Origin: Joostella atrarenae
Lineage (GTDB): Bacteria; Bacteroidota; Bacteroidia; Flavobacteriales; Flavobacteriaceae
Length of the DNA stretch: 64,000 nt
Direction of reading: 5' to 3'
NCBI RefSeq assembly: GCF_021764745.1
Contig: NZ_JAETXX010000001.1
Coordinates: forward strand, 124,001-188,000
Shown here: positions 1 through 7,695 of the stretch, piece by piece
Numbering within the stretch: the first letter of the stretch is position 1
Layout of the letters: each line of letters starts with the position of its first letter
Translations under genes and position numbers: made by a program
Notes under the pieces: model-generated
What the model saw: the letters and a program-made list of their open reading frames with translations, nothing else
Told to the model about the DNA's origin: nothing
Databases searched by the model: none

Positions 1-76
1 AAAAAATGTCCATGCTTCGATTTAATGAAAGAGAAAGCAGCATAAACTTTTTCTTAAGAATATTTATACTATTTGT

Positions 77-105
77 GAGCGTATTAATAATGATTTAATA
101 CGCTC
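77..105 (-). terminator. Hairpin downstream of ssb
   Basis: An 11-bp perfect inverted repeat (GAGCGTATTAA / TTAATACGCTC) with a 7-nt loop lies just past the ssb stop codon. There is no clear U-run on the minus strand after the stem, so it is a candidate transcript-end hairpin rather than a classical intrinsic terminator. The remaining bases 1-76 show no gene. Confidence 0.45.
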
Positions 106-122
106 TACAGATAGCCTACTAA

Positions 123-458
123 CTATTCTTTTCCAAGCATTAATATCTCATTACAGTTAATCTCTGTTACATAACGCTTCACTCCTTCTTTGTCATCATA
201 ATTTCTAGAAGTAAGTTTGCCTTCAATAGCAACCTCTTTTCCTTTTACTAAATACTTCTCTACAATATCCGCAGTTTTACCCCACGCAATTATATTATGC
301 CACTGAGTATCTTTAACCACATTTCCCTTTTGATCCTTGTAATTTTCATTTGTAGCGATAGAGAATTTTGCTAACTTTTTACCGCTATCTAAATTGATAA
401 CTTCAGGGTCATTTCCCAAATTCCCTATTAACCGTACACTGTTTCTTAAGCTGTTCAT
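123..458 (-). CDS. ssb: Single-stranded DNA-binding protein (short form)
   Basis: A 111-residue OB-fold SSB. The family pattern is visible from the N-terminus (RLIGNLGNDPEV, FSIATNE, WHNIIAWGKTADIVEKYL, GKEVAIEGKL). SSB coats single-stranded DNA during replication, repair and recombination. The protein stops soon after the OB fold at ILMLGKE and lacks the long disordered linker and acidic DDIPF-type tip through which housekeeping SSBs recruit partners. It may therefore be a secondary SSB, for example for competence or repair, or a short family variant. The start is an ATG. A TATATTTG promoter element lies about 85 nt upstream, and the gene is divergent from the next one. Confidence 0.9.
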   Translation of the reverse strand: MNSLRNSVRLIGNLGNDPEVINLDSGKKLAKFSIATNENYKDQKGNVVKDTQWHNIIAWGKTADIVEKYLVKGKEVAIEGKLTSRNYDDKEGVKRYVTEINCNEILMLGKE

Positions 459-542
459 AATTGAAAAAATTTAAAAGATTAATATTATAATTAATTGTAA
501 ATTCGATATGCTCAAATCGACAATGCAAAGATTGTTCAGAAC

Positions 543-550
543 CAAATATA
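543..550 (-). promoter_or_regulatory. Bacteroidota -7 promoter element for ssb
   Basis: TATATTTG on the minus strand matches the Bacteroidota consensus TAnnTTTG. It would give a leader of about 80 nt before ssb. No convincing -33 TTTG was seen, so this is a motif match only. Confidence 0.5.
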
Positions 551-638
551 TACTCGGTTCTTACTTAGTTACTTTCGTTTAAATACGGTTGTAATCATTT
601 GTAGTCGTTTGAAAATTGTTTTTTAAAGAAGAAAAAAT

Positions 639-2159
639 ATGGAAACTATAAACAAAATAGAGCTTAGAAATCTTCATATTGAAGATTACTTAGAATTAAA
701 ATCTTCCATGACTGAGGCGTATAGCGAGATTGAAGGCGCTGCATGGAAAGAGCAAGAAATAAAAAAGCTACTCTCCATTTTTCCAAAGGGACAGTTAGTA
801 GTTTTAGCAGATGATAAAGTTGTTGGGTGTGCTTTATCTTTAGTTATTGATGAAAAAGATATAGACGACAATCATACCTACGAAGAAATAACTGGAAATT
901 ATACCTTTTCCACGCATAATTCTTTAGGTAATATTTTATACGGAATCGATGTTTTTATTCATCCAAAGTATAGAGGTTTACGACTTGGAAGACGTTTGTA
1001 TGACAAACGAAAAGAACTTACCGAGCAATTAAATTTAAAGGCTATTATGTTTGCTGGCCGTATTCCTAATTACAGCAAACATTCTGATGAGATAACTCCT
1101 AAGCAGTATATTGATAAGGTGAAAATGAAGGAATTATTTGATCCTGTTCTTGCCTTCCAATTAAGTAATGATTTCCATGTTAAGAAAATCATGAAAAATT
1201 ATCTGGAAGGAGATGCAAACTCATTAGATTATGCAGTTTTAATGGAGTGGAATAATATCTATTATGATAAAAGTCCAAAGCTCATAAATTCTGAAAAGTC
1301 TATTGTAAGATTGGGGCTTATTCAATGGCAAATGCGTCCATTAAAAAACTTAGATGCTTTATTCGAACAAGCTGAATTTTTTATTGATGCTGTTTCTGGT
1401 TACGGAAGTGATTTTGCTCTCTTTCCAGAATTATTCACTGCTCCTTTAATGGCAGATTACAATCACTTAAACGAAGCAGATGCCATTCGGGAATTGGCAA
1501 AATATACAGAACCAATCCATCAAAAGTTTCAAGAGTTTGCAATCTCCTACAATATAAATATTATCACAGGAAGTATGCCTCACATTATTGATGGGAACTT
1601 ATACAATTCTGGATTTTTATGTAAAAGAGATGGTACTTCAGAAATGTATACGAAGATCCATATTACTCCAAACGAAGTTTCGCATTGGGGAATGAAAGGT
1701 GGCGATGCAATTCAAACCTTTGATACCGATTGTGGTAAAATTGGAATTATAATATGTTATGATGTTGAGTTTCCTGAATTAAGTAGACTTTTAGCTGATG
1801 AAGGAATGCAATTATTGTTTGTTCCCTTTTTAACAGACACTCAAAATGGTTACACACGTGTTAAAAGTTGCGCCCAAGCTCGTGCTATCGAAAACGAATG
1901 CTACGTTGCAATTGCTGGTTGTGTTGGAAACCTCCCAAAAGTTAATAATATGGACATCCAATATGCGCAAGCTGCAGTTTTAACACCTTCAGATTTTGCT
2001 TTTCCTAATAATGGTATCAAAGCTGAAGCAACTCCAAACACAGAAATGACTCTTTTAGTAGATGTAAATATCGATTTATTAAAAGAACTTCATGAGCATG
2101 GAAGTGTCCGAATTTTAAAAGACCGAAGAAACGATCTTTATGAAGTAAGAAAAAAATAG
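639..2159 (+). CDS. GNAT acetyltransferase / carbon-nitrogen hydrolase fusion
   Basis: A 506-residue two-domain cytoplasmic enzyme. Residues 1 to about 215 form a GNAT N-acetyltransferase domain with an acetyl-CoA-binding region around GIDVFIHPKYRGLRLGRR. Residues from about 224 to the end form a nitrilase-superfamily amidohydrolase. The catalytic Glu-Lys-Cys triad can be placed at E264 (FPEL), K339 (YTKIH) and C373 (IICYDVEFPE). Nitrilase-family enzymes cleave amide or nitrile C-N bonds. This exact fusion is recurrent in Bacteroidota, but its substrate is unknown to me. One idea is that one domain acetylates an amine and the other processes a related amide. The start is an ATG, the gene stands alone, and it is divergent from ssb. 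Confidence 0.9.
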   Translation: METINKIELRNLHIEDYLELKSSMTEAYSEIEGAAWKEQEIKKLLSIFPKGQLVVLADDKVVGCALSLVIDEKDIDDNHTYEEITGNYTFSTHNSLGNILYGIDVFIHPKYRGLRLGRRLYDKRKELTEQLNLKAIMFAGRIPNYSKHSDEITPKQYIDKVKMKELFDPVLAFQLSNDFHVKKIMKNYLEGDANSLDYAVLMEWNNIYYDKSPKLINSEKSIVRLGLIQWQMRPLKNLDALFEQAEFFIDAVSGYGSDFALFPELFTAPLMADYNHLNEADAIRELAKYTEPIHQKFQEFAISYNINIITGSMPHIIDGNLYNSGFLCKRDGTSEMYTKIHITPNEVSHWGMKGGDAIQTFDTDCGKIGIIICYDVEFPELSRLLADEGMQLLFVPFLTDTQNGYTRVKSCAQARAIENECYVAIAGCVGNLPKVNNMDIQYAQAAVLTPSDFAFPNNGIKAEATPNTEMTLLVDVNIDLLKELHEHGSVRILKDRRNDLYEVRKK

Positions 2160-2177
2160 TACCTTATATACTTATAA

Positions 2178-2206
2178 AACTACCTCAGTATATTTCTGGG
2201 GTAGTT
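2178..2206 (+). terminator. Hairpin after the GNAT-nitrilase gene
   Basis: AACTACC pairs with GGTAGTT, with a partly paired inner part (TCAG/CTGG). It starts 18 nt after the stop codon. The U-run is weak (AAATTACTTCTTTT). Confidence 0.4.
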
Positions 2207-2274
2207 AAATTACTTCTTTTAAAAAGGTACATCACTAAATTAAGCCTACTTGAAGAATTAACATCTTATAAAAC

Positions 2275-2625
2275 ATGGAAAAAGTTTGTCTTGAATGTGG
2301 TGAAAAATTAATTGGTCGAGCCGATAAGAAATTCTGTAGTGATTATTGTAGAAATGCTTTCAATAATAAACTGAATAAAGACAGTAAAAATCTTATCAGA
2401 AATATTAATAATAGACTTCGAAAAAATTATAGGATTTTGGAGGAACTAAATCCAGAAAGTAAAACCAAAACTACTAAAACCCGACTTTTAGATAAAGGTT
2501 TTGATTTTGAACATTTCACAAGTACATATACCACAAAAAAAGGAACTACATATTACTTTTTATATGATATAGGATACCTGCCACTGGAAAATGACTATTA
2601 CATGATTGTTAGAAGAGAACGCTAG
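2275..2625 (+). CDS. Small zinc-ribbon protein of unknown function
   Basis: A 116-residue protein. The N-terminus carries four cysteines, C5, C8, C21 and C25 (C-x2-C-x12-C-x3-C, in CLECGEK and KKFCSDYCRNAFNN), typical of a small zinc ribbon such as those fused to nucleic-acid-associated proteins. A basic, Asn-rich helix (residues 30-55) follows, then a C-terminal part with strands (TTYYFLYDIGY, YYMIVRRER). The C-terminal domain is not recognised. A DNA- or RNA-related role is a guess from the ribbon and the positive charge. The ATG start has an AT-rich leader. The gene ends 24 bp before the convergent CBS gene. Confidence 0.7.
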   Translation: MEKVCLECGEKLIGRADKKFCSDYCRNAFNNKLNKDSKNLIRNINNRLRKNYRILEELNPESKTKTTKTRLLDKGFDFEHFTSTYTTKKGTTYYFLYDIGYLPLENDYYMIVRRER

Positions 2626-2648
2626 TTTTCTCCTAAAAAAAGTAGTTA

Positions 2649-3110
2649 TTAATAATTATGACTATTTAATTTCAAAGCAGCCACAACAATATCCTTTCTA
2701 CTTATTTGACCCACTAGCTTTCCATGATCCATTACTGGAAGTCTTCTTCTATGGCCTTCATAAAACCGCGATGCAGCATCAAAAATATTCATATCATGAG
2801 GAATCGTCTCGACATCTACAGTCATAAAATTCTCTACATTTTTTTCTAAAATCGGCATATTAAAATAGCGACTTTCAGAAATTTGCTTCATACAATCTGC
2901 TTCAGAAATAATCCCAACAAGCTTCCCATGATCATCACATACTGGACCACCAGAAATACGATGCTTTAAAAAGAGCTCCATAACTTCTAAAATAGATTGA
3001 TCTGGCTTAAAAATCACTAGATTTTTAGTCATATAATCTTCAACCAGAATTGGCGCATCATATTGCTTCTTCTGTTCTTCCCTTGCTCCTTGAAAACTTT
3101 TAATCCCCAT
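2649..3110 (-). CDS. CBS-domain pair protein
   Basis: A 153-residue cytoplasmic protein made of two CBS repeats (residues about 22-80 and 88-150). Typical CBS signatures are seen: VEDYMTKNLVIFKPDQSI, GGPVCDDHGKLVGIISEADC in the first repeat, and VENFMTVDVETIPHDMNI, RRLPVMDHGKLVGQISRKDI in the second. CBS pairs bind adenosine nucleotides and act as energy sensors. With no catalytic domain attached, the partner protein is unknown. It starts at an ATG and is divergent from the M28 peptidase across a 266-bp gap in which I see no other feature. Confidence 0.9.
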   Translation of the reverse strand: MGIKSFQGAREEQKKQYDAPILVEDYMTKNLVIFKPDQSILEVMELFLKHRISGGPVCDDHGKLVGIISEADCMKQISESRYFNMPILEKNVENFMTVDVETIPHDMNIFDAASRFYEGHRRRLPVMDHGKLVGQISRKDIVVAALKLNSHNY

Positions 3111-3376
3111 ATTCTTGTAGTTTTTTAAGATTGGTGTTAATTATAAATATAACTAATTATAATGAAATAATATAAATTATTAGTAATCTTATAGTTAATT
3201 TTTTAAGTCATTGTTAAAACTAAGGATGTGAATGGTAGATTCTAAACAAAAAAGAACCTGAATAATGGATAGAAACTATTTTTTTAGGAGAAAAACAAGT
3301 TAGATGGGAAACATGAGAAACCCTTAATTTAAAAATCCTTATTATTATATTTATGCTTTGAACTAAACCTTTTCTT

Positions 3377-5644
3377 GTGAAAAAATATTCCCTAATACTA
3401 TCATTTCTTGTTCTCGTTGGAATTACCGCTTGGAGATTCTATGATTTAATGCCTCAAACGGATTCATTTACTGGTAAGTTTTCAGTAGAAAACACATTAA
3501 ATCATATTAAGAGAATATCGGAAAAACCTCATTTTGTAGGTTCAGATACTCATAAAGAAGTTGAAGAATACATAATTTCTGAGCTAGAAAAACTAGGTCT
3601 AAAAACTGAGACTCAAGAAGGTTATACTACTGGAGATTGGGGAAACCTAAGTAAAGCTAAAAATATAATAGCTAAAATAAAAGGAACAGAAAACGGTAAA
3701 GCTCTTGTTCTTATGTCTCATTATGACAGCAGCCCTCACAGCTCATTAGGAGCAAGCGATGATGCTGTGGGTGTGGGTGTGATCTTAGAAGGAGTGAGAA
3801 CATTTCTAGCTGATAATAAACAGCCAAAGAATGACATTATCATTTTATTTACAGATGCTGAAGAGCTAGGACTCAATGGTGCGCAACTTTTTGCTGATAA
3901 ACACCAATTAAAAAAAGATATTGGATTAATCCTAAATTTTGAAGCTAGAGGGAGCGGCGGACCTAGTTATATGCTTATTGAAACAAATGGCGGGAATAAA
4001 AATATGATTGAGTCTTTTGCTGAAGCGAATCCACAATTTCCAGTAGCAAATTCTTTAGCTTATAGTATTTATAAAATGCTTCCTAATGATACAGATCTTA
4101 CTGTTTTTAGAGAAAATGCTAATATCGATGGCTTTAATTTTGCTTTTATAGACGATCATTATGATTACCATACTGTTCGTGATAGTTTTGAAAATGTTGA
4201 CAGGAATACATTAAGGCATCAGATTTCTTATCTTATCCCTCTGCTGAACTTTTATGCTGATTACGACCTCTCTAAAATAAAATCGGAGGTTGATTATATT
4301 TACTTCGACGTCCCTGTTTTCAACTTTGTTTATTATCCCTTTAGTTGGATAATTCCGATGTTGGCAATTGCTATTGCTTTATTTTTAATTATTATCATAA
4401 TAGGATTTAAAAAAGCAAAGCTAAGTGTAAGAGGTGTTTTAAAGGGATTTGCGGCTTTTATACTTTCGTTAGCCTTAGCAGGTATAATCGGCTACTTCAG
4501 TTGGACTACATTACTAAAAATCTATCCACAATATCAAGATATTTTACATGGATTTACATATAACGGTCATTTTTATATTGCTGGCTTTACAGCTTTAAGC
4601 TTTGGAATATGCTTCTTTATCTATGCTAGATTCAAAAAAGTTGAAACTCAAAATCTAATCATAGCACCAATATTCTTCTGGATCATAATCTGTGCAGCAA
4701 TAGCCACTTATTTAAAAGGAGCTAGCTTTTTTATAATCCCTGTATTTGGTGCCTTAGGAGCACTATATATGTTACTCCATCAGAAAAATAAAAAACCTCA
4801 ATTATTATTTCTAATTATATTATGTATCCCCGCAATATGGATCCTAGCACCTTTAATCCATATGTTCCCCGTAGGTTTAGGATTAAAAGTACTTGTAGGT
4901 TCTTGCATATTAAGTGTGCTTCTTTTTGGATTATTACTTCCTGTTTTTGGATTATATCCGAATAAAAAATCTTACGCTTATTTAGGGTTTTTAATAGCTT
5001 TACTATTTTTAATCTCAGCCCATTTTCAAGCGGAATTCAGTAAAGAAAATCCACATCCAACCAGTTTGGTATATATATTAGATGCAGACACTAATACTGC
5101 TAAATGGGCTACCTATAATAATGTTTTAGACCTTTGGACATCACAATATGTAAAAACAAAAGATTCTGTAACAGATAAAAACTCCAATTTTAGCAGTAAA
5201 TATGGTACTGGGTTTACGCATATAGCAACGGCTCCAATTAAAAATATTCCTATTCCAGCTATAGAAATTATAAAAGACACTGTTATTGGTAATAAGAGGG
5301 AAGTTACAATCTGCATTACACCCCATCGAAATGTAAATCGGTTAGAGATAACTACAGATAGTACACCGCTATTTGGTTGTAAAATAAATGGAATTAGTCT
5401 TACCGATAATTATTTAAAAAATCGAGACAGTAGACTTTTAACACATTACATTAGTAATAATGATTATTCTGAATTAAATTTAGTTTTTAAGGCTAATGAT
5501 AAACCTGTTCTAACTTTTTATGAAGCTTCAAACGATCTTCTAGAGCATCCTTTATTTAGTATTCCTCCTCGTCCTGAAAATGCAATCCCCATGCCTTTTG
5601 TTTTAAATGATGCTATATTGATTAAAAAAACTATAAAACTATAA
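3377..5644 (+). CDS. M28-family membrane metallopeptidase
   Basis: A 755-residue protein. An N-terminal signal anchor (LILSFLVLVGITAW) precedes an extracytoplasmic M28 peptidase domain (about 35-300). Probable zinc ligands and catalytic residues are H115 and D117 (SHYDS), D128/D129 (GASDDA), E162/E163 (FTDAEELG), E189 and H265 (YDYHTVRD). These are the bridged di-zinc site known in the family. From about residue 320 to 570 there are about eight hydrophobic segments, followed by a soluble C-terminal domain. This is the Fxna/ERMP1-like architecture of M28 with a membrane half. The start codon is GTG, and no ATG fits the signal anchor better. Its stop overlaps the next gene's ATG by one base, so the two are probably co-transcribed. 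Confidence 0.88.
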   Translation: MKKYSLILSFLVLVGITAWRFYDLMPQTDSFTGKFSVENTLNHIKRISEKPHFVGSDTHKEVEEYIISELEKLGLKTETQEGYTTGDWGNLSKAKNIIAKIKGTENGKALVLMSHYDSSPHSSLGASDDAVGVGVILEGVRTFLADNKQPKNDIIILFTDAEELGLNGAQLFADKHQLKKDIGLILNFEARGSGGPSYMLIETNGGNKNMIESFAEANPQFPVANSLAYSIYKMLPNDTDLTVFRENANIDGFNFAFIDDHYDYHTVRDSFENVDRNTLRHQISYLIPLLNFYADYDLSKIKSEVDYIYFDVPVFNFVYYPFSWIIPMLAIAIALFLIIIIIGFKKAKLSVRGVLKGFAAFILSLALAGIIGYFSWTTLLKIYPQYQDILHGFTYNGHFYIAGFTALSFGICFFIYARFKKVETQNLIIAPIFFWIIICAAIATYLKGASFFIIPVFGALGALYMLLHQKNKKPQLLFLIILCIPAIWILAPLIHMFPVGLGLKVLVGSCILSVLLFGLLLPVFGLYPNKKSYAYLGFLIALLFLISAHFQAEFSKENPHPTSLVYILDADTNTAKWATYNNVLDLWTSQYVKTKDSVTDKNSNFSSKYGTGFTHIATAPIKNIPIPAIEIIKDTVIGNKREVTICITPHRNVNRLEITTDSTPLFGCKINGISLTDNYLKNRDSRLLTHYISNNDYSELNLVFKANDKPVLTFYEASNDLLEHPLFSIPPRPENAIPMPFVLNDAILIKKTIKL

Positions 5645-6456
5645 TGTCAAAAAAAATTGCAGTACTAGGTTGTGGATGGTTAGGCTTGCCGCTTGCCAAA
5701 TCATTTGTAAAGAATAATTATCAGGTAAATGGGGCGACAACCTCTGTAGATAAAATTCTGCACATAGCGCAACATAAAATAAATCCATTTTTAATTGCTG
5801 TACATAAGCATCATATAGAGGGTAATATTAGTTATTTCCTTCAGGATGTAGACATCCTATTTATAAATATTCCTCCACGTATCAGAAGAAATTCTAACGC
5901 TAATTATATTTCAAAAATTAAAACCCTTTCTGAAAAAATAGAAGAGTCCAATATTAAGAAGGTTATTTTTATAAGTAGTTCTTCCGTTTATGCTAATAAT
6001 AATGATATTGTAGATGAAAACACACCTCCTAAACCGGAGACGGAAAGTGGCAAACAAATTTTAGCTTCTGAAGAGTTATTAAAGAGTAATCCTAACTTTA
6101 AAACCACTGTAATCCGCTTTTCTGGGCTTTACGGAGATAAAAGACACCCAATAACCACATTATCTGGAAAGAAAGATGTATCGAATCCAGAGGCGCCAGT
6201 AAACCTAATTCACCTAGAAGATTGCATCGGAATTATAAATGCCATTATCGATAAAGATGTTTGGGGAATAACCTTTAATGCATCTGCACCAAAACATCCT
6301 TCTAGAGAAGAATATTACACAAGTCAAGCAGAAAAAATGGGACTCGAACCACCTACATTTGACAGGTCCAAGAAAACGCAGGGAAAAACGATTACCTCAA
6401 CATTAATTAACACACATTTATCATATAATTTTACCTATCCTAACTTAGGATATTGA
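5644..6456 (+). CDS. NAD(P)-dependent epimerase/dehydratase-like protein (SDR)
   Basis: A 270-residue atypical/extended short-chain dehydrogenase. The N-terminal nucleotide-binding motif is VLGCGWLGLPLAKSF. The core continues with VDILFINIPPRIRRN, VIFISSSSVY (equivalent of the SDR Ser-Tyr region), RFSGLYG and VNLIHLEDCIGII, which resembles the YeeZ/SdfA-like family. The substrate is unknown. Translation is probably coupled to the upstream peptidase through a one-base stop/start overlap (TAATG). No metabolic link between the two products is evident. Confidence 0.85.
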   Translation: MSKKIAVLGCGWLGLPLAKSFVKNNYQVNGATTSVDKILHIAQHKINPFLIAVHKHHIEGNISYFLQDVDILFINIPPRIRRNSNANYISKIKTLSEKIEESNIKKVIFISSSSVYANNNDIVDENTPPKPETESGKQILASEELLKSNPNFKTTVIRFSGLYGDKRHPITTLSGKKDVSNPEAPVNLIHLEDCIGIINAIIDKDVWGITFNASAPKHPSREEYYTSQAEKMGLEPPTFDRSKKTQGKTITSTLINTHLSYNFTYPNLGY

Positions 6457-6799
6457 ACCAAGTTAAAAACCTTAACATAGCGACTATTTTCTAGTTAAAT
6501 ATAGGTTAAACACTAAAATAGCTTAAGTTCAAATTGAACCTTATTTGTAATTTTACAGTGTAAAAGAAATTAAATATTTGTTTTTCATTATACATAAAAC
6601 CAAGAATTAGGTTAGGTTTTTAAGTTAGTTTAGATTAGTTTATTAAAAAGGAGGGTTGCTTATCCATAAGAGCAGTTCTCCTTTTTTTTATGCATAAAAA
6701 TGTCTGAAATGCTAAATTCGTAATTAATCAAATTGGTTTTCTTTTACAGCTATAAAGCGGAATAAGCCTCATATTATGGGATTTATTGAAATATTTTAA
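6457..6799. other. Non-coding gap, AT-rich, with one terminator
   Basis: Together with the leader of the next gene this is about 416 bp with no credible gene. It holds an AT-rich stretch with TTAG/TTAGG-like words (about 6607-6640) and a strong terminator at 6645-6690. I found no TAnnTTTG promoter ahead of the hairpin, so it is most simply the 3' untranslated region of the SDR gene. A small RNA cannot be excluded. Confidence 0.5.
6645..6690 (+). terminator. Intrinsic terminator after the M28-SDR pair
   Basis: AAAAAGGAG pairs with CTCCTTTTT, with an imperfect inner stem (TTGCTTAT / ATAAGAGCA), followed by a run of eight T. It lies about 190 nt beyond the SDR stop codon. Confidence 0.8.
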
Positions 6800-6807
6800 T
6801 AGATTTG
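6800..6807 (+). promoter_or_regulatory. -7 promoter element for the TPR gene
   Basis: TAGATTTG matches TAnnTTTG and lies 65 nt before the chosen ATG. It also falls inside the coding sequence that a longer TTG-started reading would need, which supports the shorter start. Confidence 0.5.
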
Positions 6808-6872
6808 GCGCATTAAGAAAAGCTTATCTTATAATAAGTCACCTTAAAGTTTTTAAATATAATTTTTCAACT

Positions 6873-7604
6873 ATGAAACAGACAGCAATATTAATGATGT
6901 TCTTCGCATCATTTTTTGGGTTTTCTCAAAACGATGCTACACTTACCAAACATTACGAAGCTTTCTATAAACAAATGAAAGAACAAGGAGATGTTAGAGG
7001 AGTTATTAATGCCTTAACGCACTTAAATGTAATTAGCCCAAATCAGGCTAGAATAGATACATTAGCTTTTTTTTATAGCAATTCTGGGCAACACGTTCAA
7101 GCAATTAATCTTTTAGGAACTGAAAAAGATACAAAAGCTTCTAATCTTGCTGTTGAAGTAAAAGCTAGATCTTTAAAAGCTGTAAATCAGCCGCAATTAG
7201 CAGTACAGCAATTCGATATAATGTTCAGCAGAAAACCAGATATTTATATTGCATACGATTTAGTAGATCTTAATTTACAAATCGGAAAAATTGTAGAAGC
7301 GCAAACTTACATTAAATACGGATTAGAAAATGCTAAAGATGAAGACATGCTTCCTTTTTATGAAGCTAATCCACCTTACCAAGTGCCTTTAAAAGCAGCT
7401 TTTAAATACCAAGAAGGGCTTTTAAAATATAATGAAGACAAAACAAATATAGATGCTGCAATAAGTACTATTGATGAAGCTATTGTTATGGCTCCAAATT
7501 TTACTCTTGCTAAAAATATAAGACAACTTTTATTAAATCAGAAACAAGAAGGAACTGCTGAAAAAATAAACCCAGCAACAACTCCTAAAACTGAAGGAGA
7601 ATAA
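6873..7604 (+). CDS. Exported TPR-like protein
   Basis: About 243 residues from the ATG at 6873, which begins directly with a signal peptide (MKQTAILMMFFASFFGFSQ, cut near SQ-ND). An in-frame TTG at 6786 would add 29 residues before the signal peptide and is unlikely. The mature protein is all-helical with tetratricopeptide-like repeats (for example VINALTHLNVISPNQARIDT, AVQQFDIMFSRKPDIYIAYD, ISTIDEAIVMAPNFTLAKN). TPR proteins are scaffolds, and this one is probably periplasmic. No specific partner is visible. It is followed 16 bp later by a strong bidirectional terminator. Confidence 0.8.
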   Translation: MKQTAILMMFFASFFGFSQNDATLTKHYEAFYKQMKEQGDVRGVINALTHLNVISPNQARIDTLAFFYSNSGQHVQAINLLGTEKDTKASNLAVEVKARSLKAVNQPQLAVQQFDIMFSRKPDIYIAYDLVDLNLQIGKIVEAQTYIKYGLENAKDEDMLPFYEANPPYQVPLKAAFKYQEGLLKYNEDKTNIDAAISTIDEAIVMAPNFTLAKNIRQLLLNQKQEGTAEKINPATTPKTEGE

Positions 7605-7620
7605 CAAACCCTTTCTGAAT

Positions 7621-7664
7621 AAAAAAAGCGCTTTAAGAATTTCATTCTTAAAGCGCTTTTTTTT
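7621..7664. terminator. Bidirectional intrinsic terminator
   Basis: A 20-bp perfect inverted repeat (core GCGCTTTAAGAAT / ATTCTTAAAGCGC) with a 3-nt loop, flanked by A and T runs. It serves both the TPR gene (+) and the M13 peptidase (-). Confidence 0.93.
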
Positions 7665-7695
7665 GAATTAACATTCGTTAATTAGGTCTTATAAA

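Noticed and set aside
2606-2827. 73-residue plus-strand ORF
   Set aside because: Overlaps the 3' ends of the zinc-ribbon and CBS genes in the wrong frame and lacks coding features.
6786-6872. 29-residue TTG-started extension of the TPR protein
   Set aside because: It would place residues before a clear signal peptide, and a promoter element lies inside it.
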